The notes: a model not told the origin generated them from the sequence alone. A DNA stretch of 37,562 bases from Rhodocyclaceae bacterium (GCA_029982755.1 JARRBR010000017.1:1-37562); one strand, 5' to 3'; positions 27,686 through 36,798 are shown, counted from the first letter of the stretch. Numbers and translations: made by a program.

Positions 27686-28617
27686 CAGAGTTCCTCCCCG
27701 AAGGCCTCACGGTAGCGGGACGCGATGTCCGACCGCGAGGGTTGATGGTTCTGGCCGCCGCGATGGGCGATCTTGATCGCGCCCATGACCGCGGCCAGCT
27801 GCGCGCTCCTGCGCATGTCCCAGCCATTGACGATGCCGTGCAGCAGGCCGGCACGATAGGCGTCGCCGCAGCCGGTGGGATCGACGATCGCATCCGCCTT
27901 CACCGCCGGCACCGTGAACACCTCGCCCCGCCAATGCACGCGCGAGCCTTCCGCGCCCAGCGTGACCACCAGCGCCTCCACTTCACGCGCGAGTTCGACC
28001 TCGCTGCGCCCGGTCTTGTCGCACATCAGGCGGGCCTCGTAGTCATTGACCGTGCAGTAGCGCGCCTGTTTCAGGCAATTCAGTAACGCTTCGCTACCGA
28101 GGATGGGCAGCGCCTGGCCCGGATCGAACACGAAGGGCACGCCGGCCTCGGCGAAGCCCGCGGCATGGCGCAGCATGCCGTCGGCGCCGTCGGGCGAGAC
28201 GATGCCGAGCTTCGCATCCTTCGCCGCGCGCACGTCGTTGAGATGGGAATGGAACATCGCCCCCGGATGGAAGGCGGTGATCTGGTTGTCGTCGAGGTCG
28301 GTGGTGATGAAGGCCTGCGCGGTAAAGGTGCCCGCGACCTCGCGCACGAAATCCTCGCGCAACCCGAGTTTCCGCAGGCGCGCGCGATAGGGGCCCGCGT
28401 CCTCGCCCACGGTCGCCACGATCAGCGGATCGCTGCCCAGCAGCTTGAGGCTGTAGGCGATGTTGCCGGCGCAGCCACCGAACTCCCGGCGCAGATCCGG
28501 CACCAGGAAGGAGATGTTCAGGATGTGGATCTGCTCGGGCAGGATGTGATTCTTGAAGCGGTCGTGGAAGACCATGATCGAGTCGTAGGCGACCGATCCG
28601 CAGACGAGGATGGACAT
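27682..28617 (-). CDS. PfkB-family carbohydrate/nucleoside kinase
   Basis: 311-residue ribokinase-fold kinase. N-terminal ILVCGSVAYDSIMVF and the GGCAGNIAYSLKLLGSDP signature bind the substrate. The C-terminal VDPTGCGDAYRAGLLHGI carries the anion hole and catalytic Asp. The substrate is not evident; overall style resembles bacterial adenosine kinase-like proteins. Its own -10 box lies upstream. The stop overlaps the start of the lipoprotein gene, so the two are probably cotranscribed. Confidence 0.92.
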   Translation of the reverse strand: MSILVCGSVAYDSIMVFHDRFKNHILPEQIHILNISFLVPDLRREFGGCAGNIAYSLKLLGSDPLIVATVGEDAGPYRARLRKLGLREDFVREVAGTFTAQAFITTDLDDNQITAFHPGAMFHSHLNDVRAAKDAKLGIVSPDGADGMLRHAAGFAEAGVPFVFDPGQALPILGSEALLNCLKQARYCTVNDYEARLMCDKTGRSEVELAREVEALVVTLGAEGSRVHWRGEVFTVPAVKADAIVDPTGCGDAYRAGLLHGIVNGWDMRRSAQLAAVMGAIKIAHRGGQNHQPSRSDIASRYREAFGEELW

Positions 28618-28652
28618 GGCTGGCGGGTTACCGGAAAGTGGCCGACGCCGCG

Positions 28653-28658
28653 ATTATA
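28653..28658 (-). promoter_or_regulatory. -10 box of the kinase gene
   Basis: A perfect minus-strand TATAAT about 36 bases before the ATG at 28617, in the same local context (CTGCGTATAATC) as the rnpB -10 box. No clear -35 hexamer. Confidence 0.5.
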
Positions 28659-28707
28659 CGCAGCCCGGCGCGCGCGCCCGCGCCGCCGCCTCGCCAGCCC
28701 TGTGCGC

Positions 28708-29148
28708 TCACCCCTGCGCGTCGAGTGCCCCGCGCAGCTTCGCCGCCATCTCCTCGAGCGCCTCGCGCGGCGGGTTCTTCACCGGCCAGGCCAGCTCCAT
28801 GCCATCGCCTTCCCAGCGCGGCAGCACGTGGATGTGGAAGTGGAACACGGTCTGCGCCCCGGCCTTCTCGTTGGCCTGGAACAGCGTCACACCCTCGCAG
28901 CCGAAGGCCTTCTTGGCGGCGCGCGCCATGCGCGCGGCGGTACGGAACACCGCGCCGGCGAGCTCGTCCTCGAGCGCATAGACGTTGGCGCGGTGCGGCT
29001 TGACCAGCACCAGCATGTGGCCGGGATTCACGGACTGGATGTCCATGATCGCCAGCGTGTGCTCGTCCTCGTAAACCCGTGAAGCGGGCAGCTCGCCACG
29101 GGCGATGCGGCAGAAGACGCAGGTGTCGGCGGCGTGGGTGTCGGTCAT
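28708..29148 (-). CDS. HIT-family nucleotide hydrolase/transferase
   Basis: 146-residue histidine-triad protein. CVFCRIARGELPASRVYED at the N-terminus has the CxxC pair often seen in this family, and the active-site triad is FHFHIHVLP. Relatives split nucleotide phosphoramidates or dinucleoside polyphosphates; the exact substrate is not shown. The ATG at 29148 is preferred because AGGAGG lies 9 bases upstream; an ATG at 29157 directly abuts that site. It is divergent from the olsB-like gene. Confidence 0.92.
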   Translation of the reverse strand: MTDTHAADTCVFCRIARGELPASRVYEDEHTLAIMDIQSVNPGHMLVLVKPHRANVYALEDELAGAVFRTAARMARAAKKAFGCEGVTLFQANEKAGAQTVFHFHIHVLPRWEGDGMELAWPVKNPPREALEEMAAKLRGALDAQG

Positions 29149-29285
29149 GCGTGTCATCCTCCTCGGGGTGTCGATCGTTCGCGGCTGTCCACCAGCCATC
29201 CGTCATCGCATCGTAACCAGCGCGTCACCGCGTCGCAACGCCGGGTTTCGAGAATGGCCCGACCCGAACAGGACGGAAGAAGGCC

Positions 29286-30053
29286 ATGCTCCAGCACATT
29301 CAGGCGCGCCAGGACGGCGCCGCGCGCAAGTCGCGCCACCTGCACGTCGGACTCGCGACCTGCGAGACCGAGATCCTAGAAGCCCAGAAACTGCGCTATC
29401 GCGTCTTCGCCGAGGAGATGGGCGCCCGCCTCCCCACCCGCACGCCGGGCGTCGATCGCGACATCTACGACCCCTTCTGCGAACACCTGATCGTGCGCGA
29501 CGAAGCCGCCGGGCGCATCGTCGGCACCTACCGCATCCTGTCTCCCGCCGCCGCGCGCAGGGTCGGCGGCTATTACTCGGAGAACGAGTTCGACCTCACG
29601 CGACTGCAGCACCTGCGCGGCCGCCTGGTGGAGATCGGCCGCTCCTGCATCGACGCCGACTATCGCAGCGGTGCGGTGATCGCCCTGCTGTGGTCGGGCC
29701 TCGCGCGTTACATGCAGGAGAACGGCTACGACTACCTGATCGGCTGCGCCTCGGTGAGCATGGCCGACGGCGGGCACAACGCGGCCAGCCTGTATAATCG
29801 CCTGCGCGAACGGCACCTTGCACCGCTGGAATACCACGTGTTCCCGCGCCATGCGCTGCCGATCGGCAGCCTGCGCAGCGACCTCGAGGCCGAGGCGCCG
29901 CCGCTGATCAAGGGCTATCTTCGCGCCGGCGCGTGGATCTGCGGCGAGCCCGCCTGGGATCCCGATTTCAACACCGCGGACCTGCCCATCCTGATGCCGA
30001 TCAACAAGGTGGATGCACGCTACGCCCGCCACTTCATGGGACGCCAGGACTGA
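29286..30053 (+). CDS. olsB: Ornithine N-acyltransferase OlsB-like (GNAT)
   Basis: 255-residue acyltransferase with a GNAT-like fold. Landmarks are EAQKLRYRVFAEEMGA near the N-terminus, DPFCEHLIVRDEAAGRIVGTYRIL, EIGRSCIDADYRSG and PPLIKGYLRAGAWICGEPAWDPDFNTAD near the C-terminus. OlsB transfers a 3-hydroxyacyl group from ACP to ornithine to give lyso-ornithine lipid, a phosphorus-free membrane lipid. The PlsC-like gene 38 bases downstream fits the second acylation step (OlsA). Related proteins are sometimes labelled hemolysin-like; specificity is inferred from sequence and neighbour. Confidence 0.82.
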   Translation: MLQHIQARQDGAARKSRHLHVGLATCETEILEAQKLRYRVFAEEMGARLPTRTPGVDRDIYDPFCEHLIVRDEAAGRIVGTYRILSPAAARRVGGYYSENEFDLTRLQHLRGRLVEIGRSCIDADYRSGAVIALLWSGLARYMQENGYDYLIGCASVSMADGGHNAASLYNRLRERHLAPLEYHVFPRHALPIGSLRSDLEAEAPPLIKGYLRAGAWICGEPAWDPDFNTADLPILMPINKVDARYARHFMGRQD

Positions 30054-30091
30054 ATCACGCTGCCCGCCCCGCCACCGCGCGCGACGCCGAG

Positions 30092-30949
30092 ATGAACACG
30101 AGCGACCAGGCCTGCGCCGAAACCGCCGCCGGCCTGACACCGGCGCATGGCGCCGCGCACGCCGGCGCCCCGCGTGCCGACGCGCCAACCGCGCTGACCT
30201 CCCGTGGCGTGCGCGCGTGGCGCTACCTGCGCCTCGCGCTGCATCTCGCGCAGGGCGTGGCGACCATCGCGCTGGTCTACCCCTTCACCGCCCGCGCCAC
30301 CCACCAGACCCTGCGCCGGCGCTGGTCGCGACGCATGCTGGGCGTGCTCGGGATCGAGCTCGAGGCACGCGGCGCGGCGGTCGCGCCCGGCTGCATGCTG
30401 GTCGCCAACCACATCTCCTGGGTGGACATCTTCGTCATCAACGCGCTCGCCCCGGCCGCCTTCGTGTCCAAGGCCGAGGTGCGCGCCTGGCCGGTGATCG
30501 GCTGGCTGGCGGCGAGGAACGACACCATCTTCCTGCGCCGCGGCAGCCGCGGCCACGCCCGCATCATCAACGAGGAGACCGCCGCGCTGCTCGACGCCGG
30601 CTGCAACGTCGCGATCTTCCCCGAAGGCACGACCACCGACGGCAGCACCCTGCTGCACTTCCACGCCGCGCTGCTGCAACCGGCGATCGCCTGCGGCCAT
30701 GCGGTGCAGGCGATCGCCCTGCAGTACCGCAGCCCCGACGACCGCTTCAGCGCGGCACCGGCCTACGTCGGCGAGATGAGTCTGGGCGAATGCATCGCCA
30801 GCATCGTCGCTGCCCCGCGCACGATCGCCCGCGTCACCGTGGCGGCGCCGATCGCCACCGCGGACGGCGCCGACCGGCGCCTGCTCGCGGCAAGGACACG
30901 GGCGCAGATTGGCGGCGTGATCGGCGTGGCCGTCACCGGCGAAGAGTGA
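30092..30949 (+). CDS. 1-acyl-glycerol-3-phosphate (or lyso-ornithine lipid) acyltransferase
   Basis: 285-residue PlsC-family membrane acyltransferase. An Ala-rich N-terminus (1-40) is followed by a hydrophobic segment (about 48-70). The catalytic NHISWVD (HX4D) comes next, then FLRRGSRG, and FPEGTTTDGS binds the phosphate. It could be the phospholipid enzyme PlsC or OlsA, which acylates lyso-ornithine lipid; placement directly after the olsB-like gene favours the second, but both activities are known in one enzyme elsewhere. The ATG at 30092 is the first start after the olsB-like stop. Confidence 0.88.
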   Translation: MNTSDQACAETAAGLTPAHGAAHAGAPRADAPTALTSRGVRAWRYLRLALHLAQGVATIALVYPFTARATHQTLRRRWSRRMLGVLGIELEARGAAVAPGCMLVANHISWVDIFVINALAPAAFVSKAEVRAWPVIGWLAARNDTIFLRRGSRGHARIINEETAALLDAGCNVAIFPEGTTTDGSTLLHFHAALLQPAIACGHAVQAIALQYRSPDDRFSAAPAYVGEMSLGECIASIVAAPRTIARVTVAAPIATADGADRRLLAARTRAQIGGVIGVAVTGEE

Positions 30950-31029
30950 GCGCCGCGCCCCCTGCGGCATTTCGCGATCAAGAGGCGCCAGCGCAAAGTC
31001 CTGGCCCGCTCGCAGGGCTGCGACGGCCC

Positions 31030-31827
31030 TCAGCCCGGGACCTGGAACACCGCGTCGTCCTCGATGCGGATCGCGGTGAGCTTGCCCCCCCATACGCAGC
31101 CGGAATCGAGCGCGATCAGCCCCGGCTCGCGGTAGAAGCCGAGCGCCGACCAGTGCCCGCACACCACGGTGTGGGTGCGGCTGAAGCGGTCGGGCACGCG
31201 GAACCACGGCATCATGCCCGGCGGCGCCTTGTGCGGGGCGCCCTTGGCACGCAGATCCATGCGCCCGTCGGCGGTGCAGAAGCGCAGGCGGGTCAGGGCA
31301 TTGACGATCACGCGCAGGCGGTCCCAGCCCTTCAGTCCATCCGACCAGCGCTCCGGGCGGTTGCCGGCCAGATTGAGCAGGAAGTCGCGTGCCCGCGCGC
31401 CGCCGAGCGCGGTGCTGACCTCGGCGGCCAGCGCCTGCGCCCGCGTCACCGTCCACCCCGGCAGCAGGCCGGCATGGACCAGCACGTGCTCGCCATGCAC
31501 CTTCAGCAGCGGCAGGCAGGCGAGCCAGTCGATCAGCTCGTCGCGATCGGGTGCCTCCAGCACCTGGTAGAGCGTGTCGTCGGTGTCCCGGCGCTTGAGG
31601 CCCGCCGCCACCATCAGCAGGTAGAGGTCGTGGTTGCCGAGCACGATGCTCGCCGCGTCGCCGAGGTCGCGCAGGAAGCGCAGCACGCGCAGCGACTCGG
31701 GCCCGCGATTGACCAGGTCGCCGACGATCCACAGCCGGTCGACCGCAGGGTCGAACGCGAGCCGGTCCAGCATGCGCTCGAGCGGCGCGTAGCAGCCCTG
31801 GATGTCGCCGATCGCGTAGGTGGCCAT
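31030..31827 (-). CDS. apaH: Bis(5'-nucleosyl)-tetraphosphatase, symmetrical
   Basis: 265-residue metallophosphoesterase that splits Ap4A into two ADP and can remove Np4 caps from RNA. Metal-binding motifs in order: IGDIQGCYAPLERML (6-20), VGDLVNRGPESL and GNHDLYLL, then the C-terminal GHWSALGF and LDSGCVWGGKLTAIR typical of ApaH. The start is the ATG at 31827; longer readings reach into the intergenic space. It lies just downstream of the epimerase gene on the same strand, 22 bases apart. Confidence 0.95.
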   Translation of the reverse strand: MATYAIGDIQGCYAPLERMLDRLAFDPAVDRLWIVGDLVNRGPESLRVLRFLRDLGDAASIVLGNHDLYLLMVAAGLKRRDTDDTLYQVLEAPDRDELIDWLACLPLLKVHGEHVLVHAGLLPGWTVTRAQALAAEVSTALGGARARDFLLNLAGNRPERWSDGLKGWDRLRVIVNALTRLRFCTADGRMDLRAKGAPHKAPPGMMPWFRVPDRFSRTHTVVCGHWSALGFYREPGLIALDSGCVWGGKLTAIRIEDDAVFQVPG

Positions 31828-31849
31828 CGACCTTGCCGCCCGGCCCGGA

Positions 31850-32857
31850 TCAGACCTTGTAGTAGGCGCGGTACCAGGCGACGAAGCGTCCCACGCCCTC
31901 GCGCACCCCGGTCGCCGGCGCGAAGCCGGTCCACGCGTCCAGCGCGCTGGTGTCGGCATAGGTCGCCGGCACGTCGCCGTCCTGCAGCGGCAGGAAGTTC
32001 TTCTCGGCGCGCATGCCGAGCGCGTCCTCGATGGCGGCGACGAAATCCATCAGCTCGACCGGATCGTGGTTGCCGATGTTGAACACGCGATAGGGGGCGT
32101 TGCTGGTACCGGGGTTCGGCTGCAGGGCGTCGAAGGCCGGATCCGGCGCGGCGACACGGTCCAGCGTACGGATCACGCCCTCGACGATGTCGTCGATGTA
32201 GGTGAAATCGCGCCTCATACGGCCGTGGTTGAAGACGTCGATCGGCCGGCCCTCGAGGATCGCCCGGGTGAAGAGGAACAGCGCCATGTCCGGCCGCCCC
32301 CACGGGCCATACACGGTGAAGAAGCGCAGCCCGGTGGTCGGCAGGCCGTAGAGATGGCTGTAGGTGTGCGCCATCAGCTCGTTGGCCTTCTTGGTGGCGG
32401 CGTAGATGCTGACCGGGTGGTCGACGCTGTCCTGCTCCGAGAACGGCATCTTCGTGTTGCCGCCGTAGACGCTGGAGCTCGACGCATACACGAGGTGCTG
32501 CACCCGCGCATGGCGGCAGCCCTCGAGGATGTTCATGAAACCGACCAGGTTGCTGTCGACGTAGGCGTGCGGGTTCTGCAGCGAATAGCGCACCCCGGCC
32601 TGGGCGGCGAGGTGGATCACGCGATCGAAGCGCTCGGCGGCGAACAGCGCCTCCATGCCGGCGCGATCGGCCACGTCCATCTTCACGAAACGGAAGCCCG
32701 CATGCGGCGTGAGTCGCGCCAGCCGCGCCTCCTTCAGCGTCGGGTCGTAATAGTCGTTGAGATTGTCGAGGCCGACGACTTCGTCGCCGCGGGCGAGCAG
32801 GCGCAGCGAGGTGTGCATGCCGATGAAGCCGGCGGCGCCGGTGACGAGGATCTTCAT
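31850..32857 (-). CDS. NAD-dependent sugar-nucleotide epimerase (UDP-glucuronate 4-epimerase-like)
   Basis: 335-residue extended short-chain dehydrogenase. NAD loop VTGAAGFIG (5-13), YASSSSVYG (124-132), catalytic Tyr152 and Lys156 in [25 protein letters not shown] and [14 protein letters not shown]. This set matches the CapI/UDP-glucuronate 4-epimerase group, which supplies UDP-galacturonate for surface polysaccharide; related enzymes act on other UDP-sugars, so the substrate is inferred. It is divergent from waaA, another envelope gene. Confidence 0.9.
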   Translation of the reverse strand: MKILVTGAAGFIGMHTSLRLLARGDEVVGLDNLNDYYDPTLKEARLARLTPHAGFRFVKMDVADRAGMEALFAAERFDRVIHLAAQAGVRYSLQNPHAYVDSNLVGFMNILEGCRHARVQHLVYASSSSVYGGNTKMPFSEQDSVDHPVSIYAATKKANELMAHTYSHLYGLPTTGLRFFTVYGPWGRPDMALFLFTRAILEGRPIDVFNHGRMRRDFTYIDDIVEGVIRTLDRVAAPDPAFDALQPNPGTSNAPYRVFNIGNHDPVELMDFVAAIEDALGMRAEKNFLPLQDGDVPATYADTSALDAWTGFAPATGVREGVGRFVAWYRAYYKV

Positions 32858-33059
32858 GGAGGGCCAGGCCGAAAGGGAATCGTCCGGAATTATCGCACGC
32901 ACGCCGGCCGCAGTCGTGTGACGGCTTTCTTGCAGGAAGATCGCGGTACCCGGGATGGGGTCCGAACGGGCCGGACCACGGCCCGACGAGGCGCGCCGGG
33001 TGCCGCCCGGCGAAGCGCCACGAATGGCGACGGAGGACCGGAGCCCGCACATCCTTGCT

Positions 33060-33065
33060 TATACT
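33060..33065 (+). promoter_or_regulatory. Candidate waaA -10 box
   Basis: TATACT, with a TG four bases upstream, ends 27 bases before the waaA ATG in the spacer between waaA and the divergent epimerase gene. The -35 region is poor. A start here would leave a leader of only about 20 nt. Confidence 0.4.
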
Positions 33066-33092
33066 TGCGCAGTCGCGATTCGCCCGGCCTCG

Positions 33093-34367
33093 ATGCTGAC
33101 CCGCCTGCCCTACACCCTGTTGTGGATCCTCGCCCTGCCCCTGGTGCTGCTTCGGCTGCTGTGGCGGGCGCGCCGCCAGCCTGCCTACCTGCGGCACTTG
33201 GGCGAACGCTTCGGGCGCTACCCGGTGCGCGCGCCGCTGGCGGTGATCTGGGTGCACGCGGTGTCGGTGGGCGAGACGCGTGCGGCCGAACCCCTGGTGC
33301 GCGCCCTGCTCGCGCGCTGGCCGGAGCACAGCGTGCTGCTGACCCAGATGACGCCCACCGGCCGCGACACCGCGCGCACGCTGTTCAAGGACGAGCCGCG
33401 CGTGCTGCGCGCCTACCTGCCCTACGACGTGGGCTGCTTCGCGCACGCCTTCCTGCGCCACTTCCGGCCGATGTTCGGCGTCATCATGGAAACCGAGCTG
33501 TGGCCCAACCTGCTCGCCGCCTGCCGCCGCCGACGCATCCCGGTCATGCTCGCCAACGCACGCCTGTCGGAGCGCTCCGCACGCCGCTACGCCCGGGTGC
33601 CGGCGCTCACCGGGCTGACCCTGAAGGCGCTCGCCGCGATCGGTGCGCAGACGGCGGCCGACGCCGCGCGCCTGGGCCAGCTCGGCGCGCGGCGGGTCAC
33701 GGTGACCGGCAACATCAAGTTCGACATCGCCCCGCCGGCCGCCCTGCTCGAGCTGGGCAAGACGCTGCGCGAGCGCATCGGCGACCGGCCGGTGGTGCTG
33801 GCCGCGAGCACCCGCGAGGGCGAGGAAACCCTGCTGCTCGACGCCTTCGCACGCCACGCCCCGCCCGCGGCCCTGCTGCTGCTGGTGCCCCGCCACCCGC
33901 AGCGCTTCGACGAGGTCGCGGCGCTCGTGCGCGCGCGCCGGCTCGGACTGCAGCGCCGCAGCGGGGACGCTGCGGTCGCCGCCGCGACGCAGGTGCTGCT
34001 CGGGGATTCGATGGGCGAGATGTTCGCCTACTACGCCGCGGCCGATGTCGCCCTGATCGGCGGCAGCTGGCTGCCCTTCGGCGGCCAGAACCTGATCGAG
34101 GCCTGTGCGGTGGGCACGCCGGTCGTGGTCGGGCCGCACACCTTCAATTTCCAGGCCGTGGCCGAGGATGCCGTGCGCGCCGGAGCGGCCCTGCGCGCCG
34201 AGGACGCGGAGGCCGGCATGCGCGCAGCCGTGGCGCTGCTCGCCGACCCGGCGCGACGCGAGGACGTGTCCGCCGCCGGGAGGGCCTTCGCCACCACCCA
34301 CCAGGGCGCGACCGCGCGCACGATCGCGCTGCTGCAGGATCTGCAGGGCAGCGCGCGCGGAAAATAG
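33093..34367 (+). CDS. waaA: Kdo transferase
   Basis: 424-residue GT30 glycosyltransferase (KdtA) that adds Kdo from CMP-Kdo to lipid IVA at the inner membrane, an essential step of LPS synthesis. An N-terminal membrane anchor (about 4-24) precedes HAVSVGETRAAEPLVRAL with catalytic Glu61 and VIMETELWPNLL with Glu135. The C-terminal CMP-Kdo site includes GGSWLPFGGQNLIEACAVG and GPHTFNF. The start is the ATG at 33093; a longer in-frame reading enters the promoter region. Confidence 0.96.
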   Translation: MLTRLPYTLLWILALPLVLLRLLWRARRQPAYLRHLGERFGRYPVRAPLAVIWVHAVSVGETRAAEPLVRALLARWPEHSVLLTQMTPTGRDTARTLFKDEPRVLRAYLPYDVGCFAHAFLRHFRPMFGVIMETELWPNLLAACRRRRIPVMLANARLSERSARRYARVPALTGLTLKALAAIGAQTAADAARLGQLGARRVTVTGNIKFDIAPPAALLELGKTLRERIGDRPVVLAASTREGEETLLLDAFARHAPPAALLLLVPRHPQRFDEVAALVRARRLGLQRRSGDAAVAAATQVLLGDSMGEMFAYYAAADVALIGGSWLPFGGQNLIEACAVGTPVVVGPHTFNFQAVAEDAVRAGAALRAEDAEAGMRAAVALLADPARREDVSAAGRAFATTHQGATARTIALLQDLQGSARGK

Positions 34368-34394
34368 GCAGGAAGCTGCAGCGTACGCGGTCTC

Positions 34395-34415
34395 GGCCGC
34401 GACTGGCGCGCGGCC
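34395..34415. terminator. Hairpin between waaA and tolC
   Basis: GGCCGCG and CGCGGCC pair perfectly over 7 bp around a 7-nt loop, between the converging ends of waaA and tolC. No T-tract; could serve both directions. Confidence 0.4.
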
Positions 34416-34459
34416 TGGCGCCCGTCGTCACGACGACGCCGGCGGGCTCGGGAAGCGGC

Positions 34460-35764
34460 TCAGTGCGTCAGCAGCGCGTTGATCGCCTGCACGTCCTCTT
34501 CACCGAGCGTGCCGGCCGCCGCCTTCAGGCGCAGCTGCGCGAGCAGGGTGTCGTAGCGCGCACGGGACAGCTGCTGCAGGGTGTCGGCAAGCTGGGCCTG
34601 GGCGTTGAGCACGTCGATGTTGATGCGCACGCCGACCTCGTAGCCGAGCTTGTTGGCCTCGAGCGCGGACAGCGAGGACACCCGCGCCGCCTCCAGCGCC
34701 TTGACCTGCGCCATGCCGCTGGTGACGCCCAGCCAGGACTGGCGCGCGGCCAGCGCGGCACTGCGGCGGGCATCCTCGAGATCGGCATCGGCCTTCATGC
34801 GCAGCGCCGCCGCCTCGCGCGACACCGAGGACACGCGACCGCCGGCATACAGCGGCACATTGAGCTGCAGGCCGACGCTGGTGACTTCATTGCGTCCGGC
34901 AGACAGCTGCAGTTCGTTGTTGACGCCGTGCCGGGCGACCACGTCCACCGTCGGCAGATGGCCGGCGCGTGCGCGTTCGACCTCGCGCGCGGCGATCTCG
35001 CGTACCAGTTGCTGGGCCTGCACGCCGAAGCTGCCGGCCTCGGCGGCGGTCACCCAATCGGCGATGTTCTCGGGCTGCGGGCGCTGCAGCTCGACGCCCG
35101 GGCGCAGGCCGGCGAGCGCCTCCGGCTCCTTGCCGATGATCTGCGCCAGGCTCTGACGCGCGAGCTCGAGCTGGTTCTGCGCCGCGATCTCCTGCGCCGA
35201 GGCGAGATCGAAGCGCGACTGCGCCTCGTGCACGTCGGTGATGGTGACCGTTCCGACCTCGAAGCTGGTCTTCGCCAGCTCGAGCTGCTCGCCCGCGGCG
35301 GTGCGCAGCTGCGTCACCGCGGCGAGCGCATCCTGGGCGTTGAGCACGTTGAAGTAGGCCTCCGCCGCGCGCAACACCAGATCCTGGCGGGCGATGCCGA
35401 ACTCGGTCTCGGCAAGCGCGGTCTGCAGCTCGCCCTGCTTGAACTGCACCCAGTTCTGCCAGCGGAACAGGGGCTGGGTGAGCTGGACGCCGTAGCCATT
35501 GCTGTTGTAGCTGCCCTCGCGCGGCTGCCCAATGACCGGCTTGAGGTTGGCGTCGTTCCACGTGGTGTTGGCATCCATGCCTACCTGCGGCAGCAGCCCC
35601 GCGCGCCCCTGCACCACCTTCTCCTGCCCGGCCTCGTACTGCGCACGGGCAGCGGAGAACTTGGCGTCGTTGGCGAGCGCATCCCGATACACCTGCATCA
35701 GATCGGCGGCGAGCGCACCCCCCGAGAAAAGGCCTGCGATGCAGACTGCCAGGATTCGCTTCAT
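34460..35764 (-). CDS. tolC: TolC family outer-membrane efflux channel
   Basis: 434-residue outer-membrane channel for type I secretion and multidrug efflux; trimers form a beta barrel with a long periplasmic tunnel. The signal peptide is about 1-19, cut before ADLMQVYRDAL, the usual TolC mature start. Two related halves each contain long coiled helices; YGVQLTQPLFRW, AEAYFNVLNAQDAL, VGLQLNVPLYAGG and VGVRINIDVLNAQ are typical of TolC rather than of CusC-type channels. The ATG at 35764 is 29 bases after the rhodanese stop. Confidence 0.94.
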   Translation of the reverse strand: MKRILAVCIAGLFSGGALAADLMQVYRDALANDAKFSAARAQYEAGQEKVVQGRAGLLPQVGMDANTTWNDANLKPVIGQPREGSYNSNGYGVQLTQPLFRWQNWVQFKQGELQTALAETEFGIARQDLVLRAAEAYFNVLNAQDALAAVTQLRTAAGEQLELAKTSFEVGTVTITDVHEAQSRFDLASAQEIAAQNQLELARQSLAQIIGKEPEALAGLRPGVELQRPQPENIADWVTAAEAGSFGVQAQQLVREIAAREVERARAGHLPTVDVVARHGVNNELQLSAGRNEVTSVGLQLNVPLYAGGRVSSVSREAAALRMKADADLEDARRSAALAARQSWLGVTSGMAQVKALEAARVSSLSALEANKLGYEVGVRINIDVLNAQAQLADTLQQLSRARYDTLLAQLRLKAAAGTLGEEDVQAINALLTH

Positions 35765-35793
35765 CGTGTTCTCCGCTGTCGAGGACGCCAGAC

Positions 35794-36117
35794 CTAGTAC
35801 TGCGCCATCCCCGGGTCGACCTGTGCCGCCCAGCCGGCCACGCCTCCCGCCAGGTTGATGACATTGGCGAAGCCCTGGCGTTCGAGGAACATGCACACCT
35901 GCGCGCTGCGCCCGCCGTGGTGGCAGATCACCACCGTCTCGCGCTCGCGGTCGAGCTCGGCGAAGCGCGCCGGCACGCTGCCCATCGGCATCGCGACCGA
36001 GCCATCGATCTTGCAGATCTCCAGCTCCCAGGGTTCGCGCACGTCGAGCAGCACGGGGGCCGGCTGCTGCGGGTCGTCGAGGCGTTGGGCGAGCTGGGCG
36101 GGACTGATCTGGCGCAT
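35794..36117 (-). CDS. Single-domain rhodanese-like protein
   Basis: 107-residue cytoplasmic rhodanese domain. LLDVREPWELEICKIDGSVAMPMG is the family's N-terminal signature, and the active-site loop CHHGGRS carries Cys65, able to hold a persulfide. The natural sulfur acceptor is not known. It lies between pcm and tolC, 8 bases after the pcm stop, and the three genes look like one operon. The functional link to TolC is not clear from sequence. Confidence 0.93.
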   Translation of the reverse strand: MRQISPAQLAQRLDDPQQPAPVLLDVREPWELEICKIDGSVAMPMGSVPARFAELDRERETVVICHHGGRSAQVCMFLERQGFANVINLAGGVAGWAAQVDPGMAQY

Positions 36118-36125
36118 GGGCGACC

Positions 36126-36779
36126 TCAGAAGCTGAATGCGTCGCGCTGCGGTGCGTTCTTCAGCATCGGCACCACGGTCTCGAAGATGTCCTCGGTGCG
36201 GAAGCGGCCCTCGCCCTCGCAGGTGACCAGGCGCGCCTTCATCACCGGCGCCTCGCCGACGAAGGCGAACAGGCGGCCGCCGACCTTGAGCTGCTCGAGC
36301 AGCGCCTGCGGCACGAAGGGCAAGCCGCCGGAGACGACGATGACGTCGTAGGGCGCGCGCTCGGCCCAGCCGCCGATGCCGTCACCCTGGACCACGACGA
36401 CGTTCTCGACGCCGTTGCGCGCCAGGTTGGCGCCCGCCAGCTTCACCAGTTCGCATTCGATCTCGATCGTGCGCACCCACTCGGCGCGGGCCGCGAGCAG
36501 CGCGGCGAAATAGCCCGAGCCGGTGCCGACCTCGAGCACCGAGTCCGATTTCGCCAGGCGCAGCGCCTGCAGCACCTTACCCTCGATCACCGGCTTCAGC
36601 ATGACCTGGCCACAGCCGATCGGGATTTCCACCTCGGTGAAGGCCAGCTCGCGATAGGCAGCGGGAACGAATTCCTCGCGCTTTACCGTCATCAGGAGGT
36701 CGAGCACGTCCTGATCCAGCACCTCCCAGGGGCGGATCTGCTGCTCGACCATGTTGAAGCGCGCTTTCTCGAAGTTCAT
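36126..36779 (-). CDS. pcm: Protein-L-isoaspartate O-methyltransferase family protein
   Basis: 217-residue SAM-dependent methyltransferase. N-terminal ARFNMVEQQIRPWEVLD is typical of this proteobacterial group, and the SAM loop is VLEVGTGSGYFAALL (81-95). The family's usual GQTIS motif, whose Ser/Thr contacts the isoaspartyl substrate, reads GQVMLKP here (57-63), so isoaspartate repair activity is uncertain. The ATG at 36779 has GGGAG 6 bases upstream; an upstream ATG at 36806 would place a TTAGC palindrome inside or at the start of the gene. First gene of the pcm-rhodanese-tolC operon. Confidence 0.88.
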   Translation of the reverse strand: MNFEKARFNMVEQQIRPWEVLDQDVLDLLMTVKREEFVPAAYRELAFTEVEIPIGCGQVMLKPVIEGKVLQALRLAKSDSVLEVGTGSGYFAALLAARAEWVRTIEIECELVKLAGANLARNGVENVVVVQGDGIGGWAERAPYDVIVVSGGLPFVPQALLEQLKVGGRLFAFVGEAPVMKARLVTCEGEGRFRTEDIFETVVPMLKNAPQRDAFSF

Positions 36780-36798
36780 CAGGGACTCCCGGCGAAAT

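Noticed and set aside
31614-34301. Long minus-strand open frame of about 895 codons
   Set aside because: It is antisense to waaA and in a wrong frame across the epimerase; composition is low-complexity and the real genes explain the region.
31820-35797. Very long plus-strand open frame (over 1300 codons)
   Set aside because: It runs antisense to the epimerase and tolC and out of frame through waaA, is rich in Arg, Ala, His and Asp, and has no family motif. Such frames are common opposite GC-rich genes.
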